Shown here: piece by piece, positions 62,501-64,000 of the stretch
Position numbering within the stretch: the first letter of the stretch is position 1
Layout of the letters: each line of letters begins with the position of its first letter
Assembly: GCA_020736575.1 (NCBI GenBank)
Contig: JAGPYM010000058.1
Location: 78,185-142,184 of the forward strand
Reading direction: 5' to 3'
DNA from: Thelonectria olida
Lineage: Eukaryota > Ascomycota > Sordariomycetes > Hypocreales > Nectriaceae
Length of the DNA: 64,000 nt
The notes under the pieces: generated by a model
The model's database searches: none
What the model was told of the DNA's origin: nothing
Seen by the model: the letters and a program-made list of their open reading frames with translations, nothing else
Program-made: the position numbers and the translations under genes

Positions 62501-64000
62501 CTAGATTTATATCTAATTGGATAATAATTCTATTAATATACTATATAAAAAGCATCCCTATTTAATATTACTAGTATCTATTATAATAATAATAGGTCTT
62601 ATAGTATTAGATATATTAAATAAAGTAAGTACTAGTAGAATAGTAAGTTATAACTTTAAAGTATCTATTATAAGTTACTAAGGTTCCTCTTATAACTATT
62701 AGGCATTCTTTTTTAAAAGATTAAATAGAGGCTTTACTATTATAGTAAAGTCTTTAATTATTATTAGTAATAGGTAACTATATTAAGAAAGGCTTTAAGT
62801 TTTTTAAATAAGTATGCTAAAACCTATTTTATAATCTTAATAATCTTTTCTTACTTTAGTTTTCTCTTAAAATTCTATAAATATAGCTAATAATAATAGT
62901 TATTACTTAATAAAATTTAAATTTATTTTTAAAATAGTATATTTAATAATTTAATATTAAAAAGCACTTTATTAATATTAATTAAATACTTAAGAATAAA
63001 TTAATAAACCTAGGTATAACCTTATTCCCTTTATATTTAATTATAAGTCTTTTAATTGTAATATTATTAAAAAGGGTTAATAAATATATAAATAAATTAA
63101 ATAGAATCTAGGTAATAATTTAAATAAATTATACTATTAAATTAGTAGCTCTTAAGGTAATATATATATATATAAAAGGCCAATTAGTATATTAAATATG
63201 GTTAAGTTTTAGCTTTTCTTATCTAATAGAATTTAATTATATTTAGAAAAGAAGTTAAATAAGGAGAGGATTTTATATATTTTAAAGTCTTTAAAGAACT
63301 CTTTAGCTCCTATAGGGCTTAAGGTATTATAAAGGGTATACCTATTATAGCATATAGCCAAATTAATTAATTTATAGCTTCTATCCTTCTTTTAAATAAG
63401 GAACTAAGGATTCTATATACTATATATCTTTCTTTAAAATCCTTCTTTTTATATATATTTTAAGTAGGTTAATAGCTAGTCTTTTAGCTCCCTTTAGAAT
63501 AGGAATACTACCTACTTACTAAGCTTTATATTTAATAACCTTAATAACTTGGGGGTGTAATAATAGGGTTAACTATTTATAATACTTAAATTCCTATACT
63601 AAAGCGGCTTCTTAGTTAATAATATTTAATAAAAAATATTAATTTCTTCTGGTTAATATATTAGAGATTTAATTAGTTAAAGCTTAAAGTCTTTTAGTAT
63701 TAAAATGAGATTCTAGTTCTAATTTGGAGAATTTTAATATAATATAGTTAGTATAGTTTGAGTTTTTATCTAATAGGTATATAATTTTATTTTATTTCTT
63801 CTCTTTCTAATAAAGATCTCCCTTTAGGAATAGTTCTATTAATAGAATATATTAAATAGGTAAACTTTTAGTTTTTCTTTTATATATAATATTAATTTAA
63901 TAACCTTCTAGCCTAGCTAAGGGCTATATAAAGAAATTGCAGTTTATCCTTAGCCTTAAAGTGTATTAAAATTTTTTAATAATATAATTAGTAATAGCTA

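Larger units (their letters stand above)
51716..64000. repeat. AT-rich, RIP-degraded repeat block
   Basis: Composition changes abruptly at about 51,716 to very AT-rich DNA full of TA-rich codon-less sequence, and this continues to the window end. No open frame of meaningful length survives. Repeated segments inside it differ mainly by C/T and G/A changes. Parts at 56,180-56,460 and scattered spots to 64,000 keep more G and C, suggesting less heavily mutated transposon remnants. I could not assign a transposon class. Confidence 0.85.

Noticed and set aside
56560..64000. Attempt to read a reverse transcriptase or transposase in the AT-rich block
   Set aside because: No frame keeps a recognisable catalytic motif after the transition damage; the class cannot be supported without a de-RIP consensus and a database search.
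1..64000. tRNA and rRNA genes
   Set aside because: No sequence with paired A and B boxes and an acceptor stem, and no rRNA-like block, was found by eye.

Overview
The window looks like nuclear DNA of a filamentous ascomycete (Pezizomycotina). Genes are interrupted by short GT-AG introns (45-123 nt, some with CTAAC/CTGAC branch sites). The families are typical of secretory moulds: tyrosinase, proteinase-K-like subtilase, GH16, DUF1996, GT64, an allantoate-type MFS permease and a fungal amino-acid permease. The last 12 kb is an extremely AT-rich block whose repeat copies differ mostly by C/T and G/A transitions, the signature of repeat-induced point mutation (RIP). A species cannot be named from the sequence.

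Layout. 1-961: 5' half of an amino-acid permease (minus strand; continues off the left edge). 2068-3723: MFS allantoate-type permease. 5500-7389: six-exon secreted tyrosinase. 7390-10922: no supported gene. 10923-12022 (minus) and 12793-13979 (plus): a GT64 glycosyltransferase and a sugar-phosphate/nucleotide-sugar-type transporter, divergently arranged around 770 bp. 14743-16045: subtilisin-like protease precursor. 18861-19226: broken or start-less small secreted cysteine-rich protein. 20609-21459: GH16 protein. 22798-23788: DUF1996 protein. 24415-46608: one uninterrupted 22.2-kb reading frame for a secreted protein of about 7,400 residues made almost entirely of 4-cysteine repeats. 47.1-49.5 kb: non-coding minisatellite-like arrays. 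49.8-50.2 kb: short direct repeats. 51.7-64 kb: RIP-degraded AT-rich repeat graveyard with a 1.8-kb imperfect palindrome and a nested MITE-like insertion.

Functional picture. Five of the nine clear genes encode proteins with an N-terminal signal sequence, so the window is a secretome-rich block that runs into a gene-poor AT-rich compartment. The neighbouring transporters (amino acid, allantoate-like) fit nitrogen and peptide uptake alongside the secreted protease, but nothing here proves co-regulation. The GT64/transporter pair is the only arrangement suggesting a direct functional partnership.

The outstanding object is the giant cysteine-repeat gene. It has an ordered four-subunit higher-order repeat (about 53 CRL-marked copies), a change to a compact 20-residue repeat near the C terminus, and a special 6-cysteine module at the junction and at the C-terminal end. 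All splice sites, protein lengths and residue numbers were worked out by hand from the sequence.
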